Notes: a model not told the origin generated them from the sequence alone. 30,402 nt of DNA from Micavibrio sp. UBA6139 (GCA_002423285.1 DIVF01000007.1:1-30402), one strand, 5' to 3'; positions 8,870 through 17,013 are shown, numbered from the stretch's first letter. A program made the numbers and translations.

Positions 8870-9847
8870 ATGAAGCTGGGGTCACAAAAACACGGGCGTG
8901 ATGGTTGGTTGATGGTGGTCAGCAATGACTTAAAAACCTGCGCCGCCGCCACTGATATCGCACCGACACTGCAAGATGCCATGGATCGCTGGGATGAGTG
9001 TTCCGGCGATCTACGGGCCTTGGCCCAGGCGTTGGAGGAGGGCACGGCACCGGATATCGAACCCTTTGATCCGGTGTCCTTTGAATCACCCTTGCCCCGT
9101 GCCTATCAAATTGCCGATGGCAGTGCGTACTTAAACCATGTGGAATTGGTCCGCCGTGCGCGGGGGGCGGAAATGCCGCCGGAATTTTTGCATGATCCTT
9201 TGATGTATCAGGCGGTGTCTGACACGATTTTGGGTCCGCGTGATCCCATCGCTGTGCGCGATATTGCTTATGGCATCGATTTTGAAGCAGAAGTGGCTGT
9301 TATCGTCGGTGATGTGCCGATGGGGGTCAGTGCCGAAGATGCCGGATCTTATATCCGCCTTGTCATGTTGATGAATGATGTGTCGCTGCGGAATTTAATT
9401 CCCGCCGAACTGGCCAAGGGATTTGGATTTTTCCAAAGCAAACCGCCGAGCGCCTTTTCACCTGTTGCCGTGACACCGAACGCGCTTGGTTCTGCATGGA
9501 AAGATGGGAAGCTGCATCTGCCCCTGATCAGCCATATCAACGGCGTCGAAGTCGGTCGCCCCAATGCCGGGGTTGATATGCAGTTTAACTTCCCGCAACT
9601 GATTGCCCATGCGGCGAAAACGCGGCCCCTGATGGCCGGTGCGATTATTGGGTCAGGGACCGTTTCCAACCGCGATCCATCTTCGGGCATTGCCTGTATC
9701 GCCGAAACGCGCATGATTGAAAAAATTGAAACAGGAACTATGACCACACCGTTCTTGTCCTTTGGTGATGTTGTGCGCATTGAAATGCGCGATGATGCGG
9801 GCAATGATATTTTTGGTGCCATTGAACAGCAGGTGATGCAGCTATGA
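8870..9847 (+). CDS. fahA: Fumarylacetoacetase (FAA hydrolase family)
   Basis: Hydrolyses fumarylacetoacetate to fumarate and acetoacetate, the last step of tyrosine catabolism. The 325-residue length fits the short bacterial form with an N-terminal FAA-hydrolase-associated domain (about 1-75) and the mixed-beta catalytic domain after it. Candidate metal and active-site regions include DFEAEVAVIVGD near residue 135, LMNDVSLR near 165, and GSGTVSN near 262. It starts three bases after the hpd stop and its stop overlaps the next start by four bases (ATGA), so translation is probably coupled. The position between hpd and the maleylacetoacetate isomerase gene supports this substrate over other FAH-superfamily activities. 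Confidence 0.9.
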   Translation: MKLGSQKHGRDGWLMVVSNDLKTCAAATDIAPTLQDAMDRWDECSGDLRALAQALEEGTAPDIEPFDPVSFESPLPRAYQIADGSAYLNHVELVRRARGAEMPPEFLHDPLMYQAVSDTILGPRDPIAVRDIAYGIDFEAEVAVIVGDVPMGVSAEDAGSYIRLVMLMNDVSLRNLIPAELAKGFGFFQSKPPSAFSPVAVTPNALGSAWKDGKLHLPLISHINGVEVGRPNAGVDMQFNFPQLIAHAAKTRPLMAGAIIGSGTVSNRDPSSGIACIAETRMIEKIETGTMTTPFLSFGDVVRIEMRDDAGNDIFGAIEQQVMQL

Positions 9848-10527
9848 TGACGCTTTATAGCTATTTTCGATCCTCGACCGCATACCGGGCGCGTATTGCC
9901 CTGAACGTCAAACGCCTGAATTATAAAATTATAACGATTGATATTTTAAAGGGCGAACAGCGCAGCGATGAATATCGCGCCATCAACCCATTGATGGGTG
10001 TTCCGGCCCTGAACCATGACGGGTTTGTGTTGGGGCAATCCTTGGCGATTGTCGATTATCTCGATCAGGTTTCGCCGGAAACGCCACTTGTCCATGGCAC
10101 GCCGCAGGAACAGGGCTATATCCGTCAAATCTGTCAGGCCATTGCCTGTGACATACATCCGCTGACCAATTTGAAAGTTATGCAGACGCTGCGGAATGAT
10201 TTCGGCGCTGATGATGCGGTCTGCAATGATTGGTATGCGCGTTGGGCTGTGGCAGGGATCACGGCCGTTGAAACCATGTTGCGTCAAGGTCGCCGCACCG
10301 GGAAATTCGCTTTGGGAGATAAAGTCAGTGCGGCGGATATTTGTATTGTGCCGCAAATGTATGGGTTGCGCCGTTACAAGATTGATATAGCGGCCTATCC
10401 GCTCTGCACCATGATTGAAAAAAACTGCGTAGCACTCGATGCCTTTAAACTGGCTGCGCCGGAAATGCAGCCCGACGCACCAGAAGGTTTAGAGCCCATT
10501 CACGGCCCGCATTTCTGCGCGGCGTAA
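9844..10527 (+). CDS. maiA: Maleylacetoacetate isomerase (zeta-class GST)
   Basis: A glutathione-dependent cis-trans isomerase turning maleylacetoacetate into fumarylacetoacetate. The 227 residues have a thioredoxin-like N-terminal domain with the zeta-class active-site segment YFRSSTAYRARIAL (residues 7-20), where Ser10/Ser11 and Arg15 match the SSCSxRVRI-type motif. NPLMGVPAL and QSLAIVDYLDQ are the glutathione-binding cis-Pro and acidic region, and a helical C-terminal domain follows. The ATG overlaps the fumarylacetoacetase stop (ATGA); a second ATG directly follows, so the start is uncertain by one codon. The need for glutathione fits a Gram-negative host. Confidence 0.93.
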   Translation: MMTLYSYFRSSTAYRARIALNVKRLNYKIITIDILKGEQRSDEYRAINPLMGVPALNHDGFVLGQSLAIVDYLDQVSPETPLVHGTPQEQGYIRQICQAIACDIHPLTNLKVMQTLRNDFGADDAVCNDWYARWAVAGITAVETMLRQGRRTGKFALGDKVSAADICIVPQMYGLRRYKIDIAAYPLCTMIEKNCVALDAFKLAAPEMQPDAPEGLEPIHGPHFCAA

Positions 10528-10546
10528 AGGATAAGGATTAAAGATC

Positions 10547-11425
10547 ATGAGCGACTATGTTTCCGGCAACCCGACGGGCCACGGCGTTATTGGCGAATAT
10601 GAATCCTATATCATCGACCAGAACTGGGCTGGGTACACGGCGGAAGATCACGGGACATGGAATATCCTTTATAACCGTCAGCAGGAAATTTTGAAGGGCC
10701 GTGCTTGCGATGAATTCCTGTCCAATATGGACCGCTTGAAAATCAGCGATAAAGAAATTCCTGATTTCAAAAAACTCAGTGAAACATTAAAGGCCCTGAC
10801 CGGTTGGGAAGTGGTCGCCGTTCCGGGTTTGATCCCCGATCTGGCCTTTTTTCAATTGTTGGCAGAACGTAAATTCCCGGCGGGTAATTTCATCCGCCGC
10901 CGCGACCAGTTGGATTATATTCAAGAACCTGATGTCTTCCATGACTTGTTCGGCCATGTGCCATTGCTGGCCGACCCGGTTTTTGCGGATTATCTGGAAG
11001 CCTATGGCAAGGGTGGCCTGCGCGCCCATGAATTTGGCGCGATTAAAAATCTGGCCCGTCTTTACTGGTACACGGTTGAATTTGGCCTGATGCGCACGCC
11101 CAAGGGTTTGCGGATTTATGGTGCGGGGATTTTGTCTTCGCCGGGCGAATCTGTCTTCTGCCTTGATGATGCCTCGCCAAACCGCATTGATTTCAATTTG
11201 AAACGGGTGATGCAGACCAGCTACCGCGTTGATGATTATCAGCCAACCTATTTCATCATTGATAGCTTCCAGCAATTATTTGATGAAACCTATCAGGATT
11301 TTGAAAAGCTCTATGGTGAACTGGCGGCGGAGAAGCTGGAACATGCGGCAGATGCCGTTCTGCCGACCGATAGCGTTCAGCATCGCGGCACCGGCGAATA
11401 CGCGAAACGGCGCAAGGTGTCTTAA
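10547..11425 (+). CDS. phhA: Phenylalanine 4-monooxygenase
   Basis: Hydroxylates phenylalanine to tyrosine using iron, a pterin cofactor and O2. The 292-residue length is that of bacterial single-domain enzymes without an N-terminal ACT domain. The non-haem iron triad is present: His132 and His137 in FHDLFGHVPLL, and Glu178 in YWYTVEFGL. IYGAGILSSPGES follows, as in the family. It lies 19 bp after maiA with an AAGGA-type site, so it is the last gene of the catabolic operon. Its stop codon overlaps that of the convergent gene (shared TTAA). No pterin-carbinolamine dehydratase gene (phhB), often its neighbour, is seen here. Confidence 0.97.
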   Translation: MSDYVSGNPTGHGVIGEYESYIIDQNWAGYTAEDHGTWNILYNRQQEILKGRACDEFLSNMDRLKISDKEIPDFKKLSETLKALTGWEVVAVPGLIPDLAFFQLLAERKFPAGNFIRRRDQLDYIQEPDVFHDLFGHVPLLADPVFADYLEAYGKGGLRAHEFGAIKNLARLYWYTVEFGLMRTPKGLRIYGAGILSSPGESVFCLDDASPNRIDFNLKRVMQTSYRVDDYQPTYFIIDSFQQLFDETYQDFEKLYGELAAEKLEHAADAVLPTDSVQHRGTGEYAKRRKVS

Positions 11426-11976
11426 GGGGCGACCGGAATCCGGGTGACAATGTTTGATAGCAAACGTTGTGACTGGCTCAACACGGTAAAGGCTTCTGCC
11501 ATATCCTTCGTTTCCGGCCGCGATTCCATGATTCTCGCATATTTTTGCGTGCAATCGGCACGGGCGTTCAAAACAACTTCGGCCTGATCGCGGTAATCCG
11601 CGGTAAGCGGTGTTTCAGGATCTTCTTCTGATAAAGCGCGTTCTAGTTTTTCCTGCAAGGATGGCAAGGATTGGCACAGGACATCCTCTTGTGCCACGGA
11701 TTCCAGATCGGCAATAATATCAATATAAAGGCGTGGGTTGTCTTCGGCGATGGCCGAAATCTGGTCGTTCAAAACATCAGAATTGGCAGCATCTTCAGCG
11801 GCTAACCCAACGGCCATAAGACAGGCCGCCAGTTTGCCCGTGGTATTGGGCAGGGTACAGGATGATTGATCGGGGGCAATCGCCGGGGAATCTGTTTCTT
11901 CGGCTTGTGCGGGAATGTTCAGACAGGCCAGAACAAGGGCTGCACTTAAAAACTGTGCTGTGATGCTATTTTTCAT
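11422..11976 (-). CDS. Small exported protein, unknown function
   Basis: A 184-residue protein of no family I recognise. The N-terminus is a clear Sec signal: Lys2, a hydrophobic core, then a likely cleavage after AQA near residue 25, giving an acidic periplasmic protein. The mature part is mostly helical and contains four cysteines (in SSCTLP, AACLMA, DVLCQSLP and ADCTQKYA), which may form two disulfides. The start is supported by AAGGGA six bases before the ATG. It converges on phhA with overlapping stop codons. It lies 28 bp downstream of the next minus-strand gene's stop and so could be co-transcribed with it. Confidence 0.75.
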   Translation of the reverse strand: MKNSITAQFLSAALVLACLNIPAQAEETDSPAIAPDQSSCTLPNTTGKLAACLMAVGLAAEDAANSDVLNDQISAIAEDNPRLYIDIIADLESVAQEDVLCQSLPSLQEKLERALSEEDPETPLTADYRDQAEVVLNARADCTQKYARIMESRPETKDMAEAFTVLSQSQRLLSNIVTRIPVAP

Positions 11977-12004
11977 GCTGCGTCCCTTGTCCTAATAAGG
12001 CTGA

Positions 12005-12652
12005 TTAGCGTTGTGGTCCGCGTGGTGCGGCCTTGCGTGTTTCTTTTAACGCCGATAATTCCAGTGGTTTTGCATTTTCTGGATCGGCGAGGAAAGTTGC
12101 ATGAACCAGTTTCTGCCCCTCCGGCGTGATGATGCCATCACCTTCAAATCCGGTCAGGCGGCTTTGCACGGTACTGATTGCGGCTTTACCTTCTGCCTTT
12201 AATGTTTCCAGCGATCCGGCAACGGCACCGAACAGGGATGTGGCAGAACCAAGGAGTTTCATTTTATCCATCAAACCACCGCTGACCGCCTTGCGGATAT
12301 CACCACCCAGGCCGGGGGCTTGCGTTTTTACGGTGTCGGCCATGCCCTTCACTGTATTGGCGACTTTATCCGTATCCACGCCAACGGCCTTCAGGCCATC
12401 TGTGCGCAGGGCCTTGAAGGTCGCGGTCAGGGATGGGCTGTCATTGACCTGACGCCAAGCTGGCTCTGCGGTTAGCTTATAAAGCTGCATGCCGCCCTCT
12501 AGGCACTTGATTTCGGCGCGGTTGCCGCGCACGGGCTGGACGATATCCTGATGGGCTTGGCGGATTTCGGCCAAAGTCCCGGCCACATAGTAATCTTCCG
12601 GGGTTTCCTTGCTTTTAACGGCAAGAACATAGGTTGCTTTGGCGGCGCACAT
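12005..12652 (-). CDS. Hypothetical protein with Ala/Gly-rich central segment
   Basis: A 215-residue protein, family not recognised. The start is set at 12652 because GGAG lies six bases upstream; ATGs at 12658 and 12691 are alternatives with poorer spacing. The N-terminal ~85 residues look globular. The middle (about 85-165) is amphipathic, with TVKGMADTVKTQ and a Gly/Ala-rich part, SATSLFGAVAGSLETL. The C-terminal region has an acidic loop, GDGIITPEGQ. No signal peptide is seen. It is transcribed divergently from the TelA-like gene across about 190 bp, which may mean a shared regulatory region. The match of helical, hydrophobic-patch proteins in both could mean partnership, but that is speculative. 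Confidence 0.72.
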   Translation of the reverse strand: MCAAKATYVLAVKSKETPEDYYVAGTLAEIRQAHQDIVQPVRGNRAEIKCLEGGMQLYKLTAEPAWRQVNDSPSLTATFKALRTDGLKAVGVDTDKVANTVKGMADTVKTQAPGLGGDIRKAVSGGLMDKMKLLGSATSLFGAVAGSLETLKAEGKAAISTVQSRLTGFEGDGIITPEGQKLVHATFLADPENAKPLELSALKETRKAAPRGPQR

Positions 12653-12846
12653 GGGCATCTCCAATAAATTATTTAATAAATTCAAATACATAGACTGCGA
12701 CGGCTAGAATATCGAAGGGGCAGAATTTCCGCAAGAAAATAATTCCCATAAAAATGTTGCGCCATGGGGGTAAAGGGGCGTATAGATTTCCGTAATATTT
12801 TTTCAGGGTGTGTCTATTTTAAGCCCCAGAGGCAGGAGACCAAATA

Positions 12847-14334
12847 ATGACCAACAATAAAAACCAAGATCAAAATTCTCGCAGCCTGCCGCAGGTTGAA
12901 GTGCTCACCAATGGTGATGGTTCACGCTTCTATAAAGACATTCCAAATTACCGTGATCCGAATACAGATGCCGAAGCAAAGGCAGCCATGGATGCGTTGA
13001 TGGCCACAGCTGATTTTTATGACATCAATACCGTGGTTGGTTTCGGCAAAGAAGCAAAGTCGGAAGTGTTGGCCGTATCACGCCGTATCAATGAACGTGT
13101 TTCGACAGAAGAAAGCTTCATTACAGATATCCGCAATGCTGGTGATCAGATGGCAAACCTCGAGCTGAGATCGATCAGTGAACGCGTCGCTATTTTGGCG
13201 CATGGTGGTTACGATGCTTTGAAGAACAATAAAGCCGAAGTTGCCACAGGCGTGGCTGTTGGTGTGTTGGCTGGGCCATTATTTGGTTTGCTTGCTGCCT
13301 TGGGGTTAAAGGGCGCACGCACTACCAAAGAGAAAATCGGTAAAACGGCTGAAAAAATTAAAGGTAAAGCCACAGGCCAAATCAATTATGAAGCTGAGGC
13401 CGAAGCTGTCCGCGATTCCTTGCGCAAAGGCATTCTTGAAATTCGCGGCATTGTAAACAATCTGGAATCGGCCCGCGATAAAATCCCGGGCTATATCAGC
13501 GAAGTGAGCGAGATGGGCCGCGCCCGTGTTCGTGCCTATAGCAATCTGGCGCTGGCGATTGGGGCTGGGAATGAATTGCTGCTGCGCTTTGAAGAGGATA
13601 TTCTGCCAGCGGCGCAGGCCAATGGAAAAATCGACATGCATGAACTGCAAACCTTGCAGATGTCAGCTCAGGCCCTGACACGTAACATTGAAGGCCACAT
13701 CGCCGCCCGCGCCGTCAGCCTGCAAAATGCCACCGTTCTGTCGGAATCAATCGGCCAGTACGTCAATATGCAGATGAAGGTTGAGGAGCATCTGACGTCC
13801 TCCGTTCCAGAATGGGAAGGCCAGATTGCACAAGGCAATATGCTGGTCGATCAATATGATCTGCAAAAGGGCATCAGCGCCGCCGATAAGAAAAGCCAGG
13901 AATTGATGCAGGGGCAAGAAAATCTCTATTACGCCTCTCGCAGGATGCATGAATGCAGCATGGAACAAGGCACCTATCACCTTGCCCAGATCGCGCAATC
14001 AACCGAAAAAATGGCATTTCGCCTGTCACAGGACTTGAAGGGGATCACTGATAACCGTGGCAAACATGTCGCCGCGCAACAACGCGTTCTGGCGGCTACG
14101 GAAAAGCTCTCCGAATCCTTCCATGAAACGGCACAGGCACGGGCAAAGGTCTTGCTGTCTGGTCCGGCACAGGACGCAACATTGCGTCTTGGCGCGAACA
14201 GCAACGATAACGCTGATGCTGTGGATGCAGAAAAATCATCTCCGACGGCCCATGAAACGCAACATTGTAATAATGATGTTGTTGTGGATGCAGTCCCGGT
14301 TCAGAAAAAACCATCCGGGCCGACACCGGGCTAA
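12847..14334 (+). CDS. TelA-like (toxic anion resistance family) protein, divergent
   Basis: A 495-residue mostly helical, coiled-coil-rich protein. Two stretches look like the TelA/KlaA/YaaN family: the early INTVVGFGKEAKSEVLAVSR (about residues 59-78), and the later region with ALTRNIEGHIAAR followed by VPEWEGQIAQGN (about 276-340), which in TelA proteins is the hallmark 'IPLWKNQ'-type segment. Family members are cytoplasmic and associate with tellurite or envelope stress, with a poorly defined biochemical role. Unusual here is a hydrophobic Gly/Ala-rich stretch at about 133-158 (GVAVGVLAGPLFGLLAALG), not expected in TelA, which could insert in or contact membrane. The C-terminal ~45 residues are low-complexity. 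The start has AGGAG nine bases upstream. Family membership is moderately supported; tellurite function is not implied. Confidence 0.7.
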   Translation: MTNNKNQDQNSRSLPQVEVLTNGDGSRFYKDIPNYRDPNTDAEAKAAMDALMATADFYDINTVVGFGKEAKSEVLAVSRRINERVSTEESFITDIRNAGDQMANLELRSISERVAILAHGGYDALKNNKAEVATGVAVGVLAGPLFGLLAALGLKGARTTKEKIGKTAEKIKGKATGQINYEAEAEAVRDSLRKGILEIRGIVNNLESARDKIPGYISEVSEMGRARVRAYSNLALAIGAGNELLLRFEEDILPAAQANGKIDMHELQTLQMSAQALTRNIEGHIAARAVSLQNATVLSESIGQYVNMQMKVEEHLTSSVPEWEGQIAQGNMLVDQYDLQKGISAADKKSQELMQGQENLYYASRRMHECSMEQGTYHLAQIAQSTEKMAFRLSQDLKGITDNRGKHVAAQQRVLAATEKLSESFHETAQARAKVLLSGPAQDATLRLGANSNDNADAVDAEKSSPTAHETQHCNNDVVVDAVPVQKKPSGPTPG

Positions 14335-14363
14335 ATCGGCCTTAATTGAAATGAAATTTGAGG

Positions 14364-14387
14364 CAGGCGGGTTTTTTAACCCGCCTG
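14364..14387 (+). terminator. Bidirectional-looking hairpin between convergent genes
   Basis: CAGGCGGG (14364-14371) and CCCGCCTG (14380-14387) are perfect 8-base complements around an 8-base loop. On the plus strand it follows the TelA-like stop by 30 bases and is followed by a short TTT. The stop codon of the convergent prephenate dehydrogenase gene (14376-14378) lies inside the loop, so for the minus strand it is at the very end of the coding region. Confidence 0.55.
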
Positions 14388-15263
14388 TTTCGCATCAATA
14401 ATCTGGCGGCGAATGGCGCGGGTGCGCGTGAACATGGTTTGCAGGGCATCACCATCACCCCAGCGAATGGAACGCTGTAAGCCTGTTAAATCCTCGGTGA
14501 AGCGCTGGGCGATTTCTAAAACTGCTTCGCGGTTATGCAGGAACACATCGCGCCACATCACCGGGTTTGATGCAGCAATACGCGTGAAATCGCGGAAACC
14601 ACCGGCGGAAAATTTAATAACATCATCCTTAGTGTGTTCTTCCAGATCAGCCGCTGTGCCAACGATTGTGTAGGCGAGCAAATGCGGCAGATGGGACGTA
14701 ATGGCCAAAACCAGATCATGGCGCTTGGCATCCATGATTTCAATTTTTGAACCGCAAGCTTCCCACAGGGTTTTCATTTTCTCAATGGCCCCGGCATCGG
14801 TTCCGGGGGGTGGCGTCAAAATGCACCAGCGCCCCTCGAACAGGGTCGCGAAGCCTGCCTCAGGCCCCGAATGCTCGGTCCCGGCAATCGGGTGGCCGGG
14901 GACAAGATGCACGCCAGCGGGCGTATGCGGGGTCAGGGCGGCTATGACCGATTGCTTGACCGATCCGACATCACTCAAGATGCAGCCAGCCTGCAGATGC
15001 GGGCCAATGCCCTGTGCCACGGCGGCGCAGGCCCCGACGGGTACGGCTAGAATAACGCAATCACTGCCCTTTACGGATTCGGCCAGATCAGTGGTCGCCG
15101 AATCGGCCAACCCCAGCTCTAAAACCTTTGCGCAGACCGATTCAGATGTATCGCCGCAGATAATGCGCTCACATAATTTATGTTCACGCAAAGCGCGGGC
15201 AAGGGAGGACCCGATCAGACCGAATCCAATCAATGTCACTTGTTTAAAGATGGGATTAACCAT
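14376..15263 (-). CDS. tyrC: Prephenate/cyclohexadienyl dehydrogenase
   Basis: Oxidatively decarboxylates prephenate or arogenate with NAD(P)+ toward tyrosine. The 295 residues comprise an N-terminal Rossmann domain with GFGLIGSSLARAL (13-25), a middle LVPGHPIAGTEHSGPE segment holding the substrate-site His of TyrA proteins, and a helical dimerisation domain. No chorismate mutase or ACT domain is present, so it is the monofunctional type. Its ATG lies eight bases inside the end of the upstream lipoprotein gene, suggesting coupled translation. It therefore sits oddly in an operon with an envelope protein rather than with other aromatic synthesis genes. Prephenate versus arogenate specificity cannot be read from sequence alone. 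Confidence 0.94.
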   Translation of the reverse strand: MVNPIFKQVTLIGFGLIGSSLARALREHKLCERIICGDTSESVCAKVLELGLADSATTDLAESVKGSDCVILAVPVGACAAVAQGIGPHLQAGCILSDVGSVKQSVIAALTPHTPAGVHLVPGHPIAGTEHSGPEAGFATLFEGRWCILTPPPGTDAGAIEKMKTLWEACGSKIEIMDAKRHDLVLAITSHLPHLLAYTIVGTAADLEEHTKDDVIKFSAGGFRDFTRIAASNPVMWRDVFLHNREAVLEIAQRFTEDLTGLQRSIRWGDGDALQTMFTRTRAIRRQIIDAKQAG

Positions 15264-16341
15264 GGGTCAGGTCGATGACAATGCGGTGGTTTGTCTGTGC
15301 GCCTTCAGGCTTCAGCAAACTCTGGCTGCTGATTGTTGCGTTTTTCTTCAACACCAGAATGACGCGAACGCCATTGCCGCCATCCAGTGCTTGCGTGGAA
15401 TAAGATTGCACCATTGGTGATGACAATGTTTTTGTTGCGGCGGCATTCCATGCAGCCTTTTCAATTTCAACAATCAGAATTTTTTCGGCGTTGTCGAGAT
15501 CGGCACGGAAAGTTGTTGTGCCCGTCACGTCAAACACAAGCCGTGTCTTGCCGGCGTGTTCACCAAGGCGCAGATCGAGGACACTGAGGCCGGAGGGTGA
15601 TTGTGTTTTTGCTGGTGTCGCCGCCGGGGTTGGGGCGGGTGCAGGTGTTGGTGCGGGTGCAGGTGTTGGTGCGGTTGCGGCAGGTTCTGGTGTTTCCATC
15701 GGCGCGGCGGTATCTTCTTCGCTCAGCGCCATGGGGTCTGCATCCTGCATTGCTTGCAAGGATACCGGACCGTCATTTGATGCTGGTGGCATTGCGTTAT
15801 AGGGTGATGGCGCCGGTTGACCGCCTTCTTCTTGCAAGACAGCCTCCAGTTGACCGACCAACGCTTCCAGATCTTGTTCAATCACCGCCATGCGTTGCAT
15901 GGAGGGTGCCAATGTTTTCATGTCTTCGTGCATGGCGATGACCGCACCTTCAAGGCGATCGATCCGCGCGTTTGGATCTCTCAAATCATCGACAAGCATT
16001 GTTTTCAAATTCAAACCCAGAGAACCGAGCGAGCCCCCTTGTTTAATTTCCAATGGTTTTATAGTGCTGAATGGACCTGTCGCGCGCGCATCAGCAGCCG
16101 CATCACGAACAGATTGCGGCGTATCAACGGAGAAGCGTCCATCTTGTGACGCGGGAATTGCAAGCGTGCGCGGATCAACAGCAGAAGATTGTTTTTGTCC
16201 CGGGTTCGGCCCGACATTATCACTGGAATTCAGGCCGCACGCGGACGTTGCCAGTATCGCAATACTGCACACAGAAACGATTAGTAATTTCTCTCTCAAA
16301 CCCCGAGGACGGCTAGAACACCGCCGGGTGCCGATTGGCAT
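15256..16341 (-). CDS. AMIN-domain putative lipoprotein
   Basis: A 361-residue envelope protein. Basic N-terminal residues precede a hydrophobic helix and ATSACG, a plausible though imperfect lipobox with Cys35 as the lipidated residue. Residues ~110-170 contain a short helical, possibly coiled-coil stretch (IDRLEGAVIAMHEDM onward). A Pro/Ala/Thr linker at about 220-246 comes from tandem DNA repeats. The C-terminal ~110 residues resemble an AMIN domain (LDLRLGEHAGKTRLVFDVTG, then an NHRIVIDL end), a beta fold that localises proteins to peptidoglycan or secretin complexes. The annotated ATG has only a weak ribosome site; an internal TTG start is possible. It is translationally coupled to tyrC. 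The role is probably periplasmic scaffolding; the partner is unknown. Confidence 0.82.
   Translation of the reverse strand: MPIGTRRCSSRPRGLREKLLIVSVCSIAILATSACGLNSSDNVGPNPGQKQSSAVDPRTLAIPASQDGRFSVDTPQSVRDAAADARATGPFSTIKPLEIKQGGSLGSLGLNLKTMLVDDLRDPNARIDRLEGAVIAMHEDMKTLAPSMQRMAVIEQDLEALVGQLEAVLQEEGGQPAPSPYNAMPPASNDGPVSLQAMQDADPMALSEEDTAAPMETPEPAATAPTPAPAPTPAPAPTPAATPAKTQSPSGLSVLDLRLGEHAGKTRLVFDVTGTTTFRADLDNAEKILIVEIEKAAWNAAATKTLSSPMVQSYSTQALDGGNGVRVILVLKKNATISSQSLLKPEGAQTNHRIVIDLTHG
15639..15674. repeat. Two perfect 18-bp tandem repeats in the AMIN lipoprotein linker
   Basis: GTGCAGGTGTTGGTGCGG occurs twice head to tail (15639-15656, 15657-15674), with degenerate copies on both sides. On the coding (minus) strand it makes the alternating Pro/Ala/Thr linker. 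The 18-bp unit keeps frame, so copy-number change would alter linker length only. Confidence 0.85.
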
Positions 16342-16406
16342 GAACAGATACCCACTTAGTAAAAATGGACCGCGATTCGAAAATTTGTATGCGAATCACA
16401 TGGTTA

Positions 16407-16435
16407 ACAATACGTTTAACGGAATCGAGCGTCAA
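16407..16435 (-). promoter_or_regulatory. Putative sigma-70 promoter for the AMIN lipoprotein-tyrC unit
   Basis: On the minus strand TTGACG (16435-16430) and TATTGT (16412-16407) are separated by 17 bases, a good -35/-10 pair about 65 bases upstream of the start at 16341. Just downstream, GATTCG/CGAATC arms at 16374-16379 and 16392-16397 form an inverted repeat that could be an operator or leader hairpin. Confidence 0.45.
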
Positions 16436-16515
16436 TCGCGGAAATGAGAAGAGTCAACCAATCCAGCGGTTTATCCGCAAGTATTGATAAAGGGGTGTTA
16501 TGTCATGTTATGGAA

Positions 16516-17013
16516 TCACGGGTGGGGTGAGACGGAGATTGAAAAACTACCGTCATAGGTGTTATTGGAGTAGTTTCCAAAGCCACTACTACGCAAAGTT
16601 GCCCCAACCTGGAACGTGGCGTCGCCATCCCCATTGGTTACGACAAGCGGCGGGACGGTAAAAAAATCAACCAAGGTAAAAAACGCACCCCCGCCACCGG
16701 GCTGAAGATTGCCAATCGGGGTGAACACAATGTCCATCAGGGCGTTGGGGGTTTGGTCCTCGATTGTGTAACTGCCCAATTGCGGGGCTTGGTCGATAAT
16801 GTAATACCCTGCATCTGCCGTATATCCGCCACTGTCCAGCAGGCGCAAATCACGTTGGGCACCATTGTCATGCATAACGATTCGCCCAAAACGCAATTGG
16901 GTGTTCTGGGTGATCGTCTGTGCCGCCGCAGAGTCTGGCATCAGGATGCCCCAACCCAGAACGGCGATGCACAGCCATAATTTTCTATGGCTTTTGCAAG
17001 ATGGCATTTGCAT
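16516..17013 (-). CDS. Exported DUF4402-type protein, candidate minor fibre subunit
   Basis: A 165-residue secreted protein. A signal peptide (LWLCIAVLGWGILM core, likely cleavage after SAAA-Q near residue 32) leads into a small beta-rich domain. That domain has LRFGRIVMHDNGA near its start and an ending of QVGATLRSSGFG, then YDGSFSISVSP, the pattern of DUF4402 proteins (LxFGxI near the start, VGATL plus G-x-Y-xGxFxVxV at the end). The start overlaps the chaperone gene by 29 bases, so both are co-expressed. As a second, shorter subunit beside the presumed major subunit, it may be a tip, anchor or minor subunit; this is inferred from locus layout. Confidence 0.8.
   Translation of the reverse strand: MQMPSCKSHRKLWLCIAVLGWGILMPDSAAAQTITQNTQLRFGRIVMHDNGAQRDLRLLDSGGYTADAGYYIIDQAPQLGSYTIEDQTPNALMDIVFTPIGNLQPGGGGAFFTLVDFFTVPPLVVTNGDGDATFQVGATLRSSGFGNYSNNTYDGSFSISVSPHP

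Noticed and set aside
13306..14401. Antisense and overlapping frames inside the TelA-like gene
   Set aside because: They are compositionally unlike proteins, with no ribosome sites, and sit opposite a coding sequence with a good start.
15491..15941. Val/Gly-rich plus-strand frames over the AMIN lipoprotein gene
   Set aside because: They arise only from the 18-bp repeats on the opposite strand.
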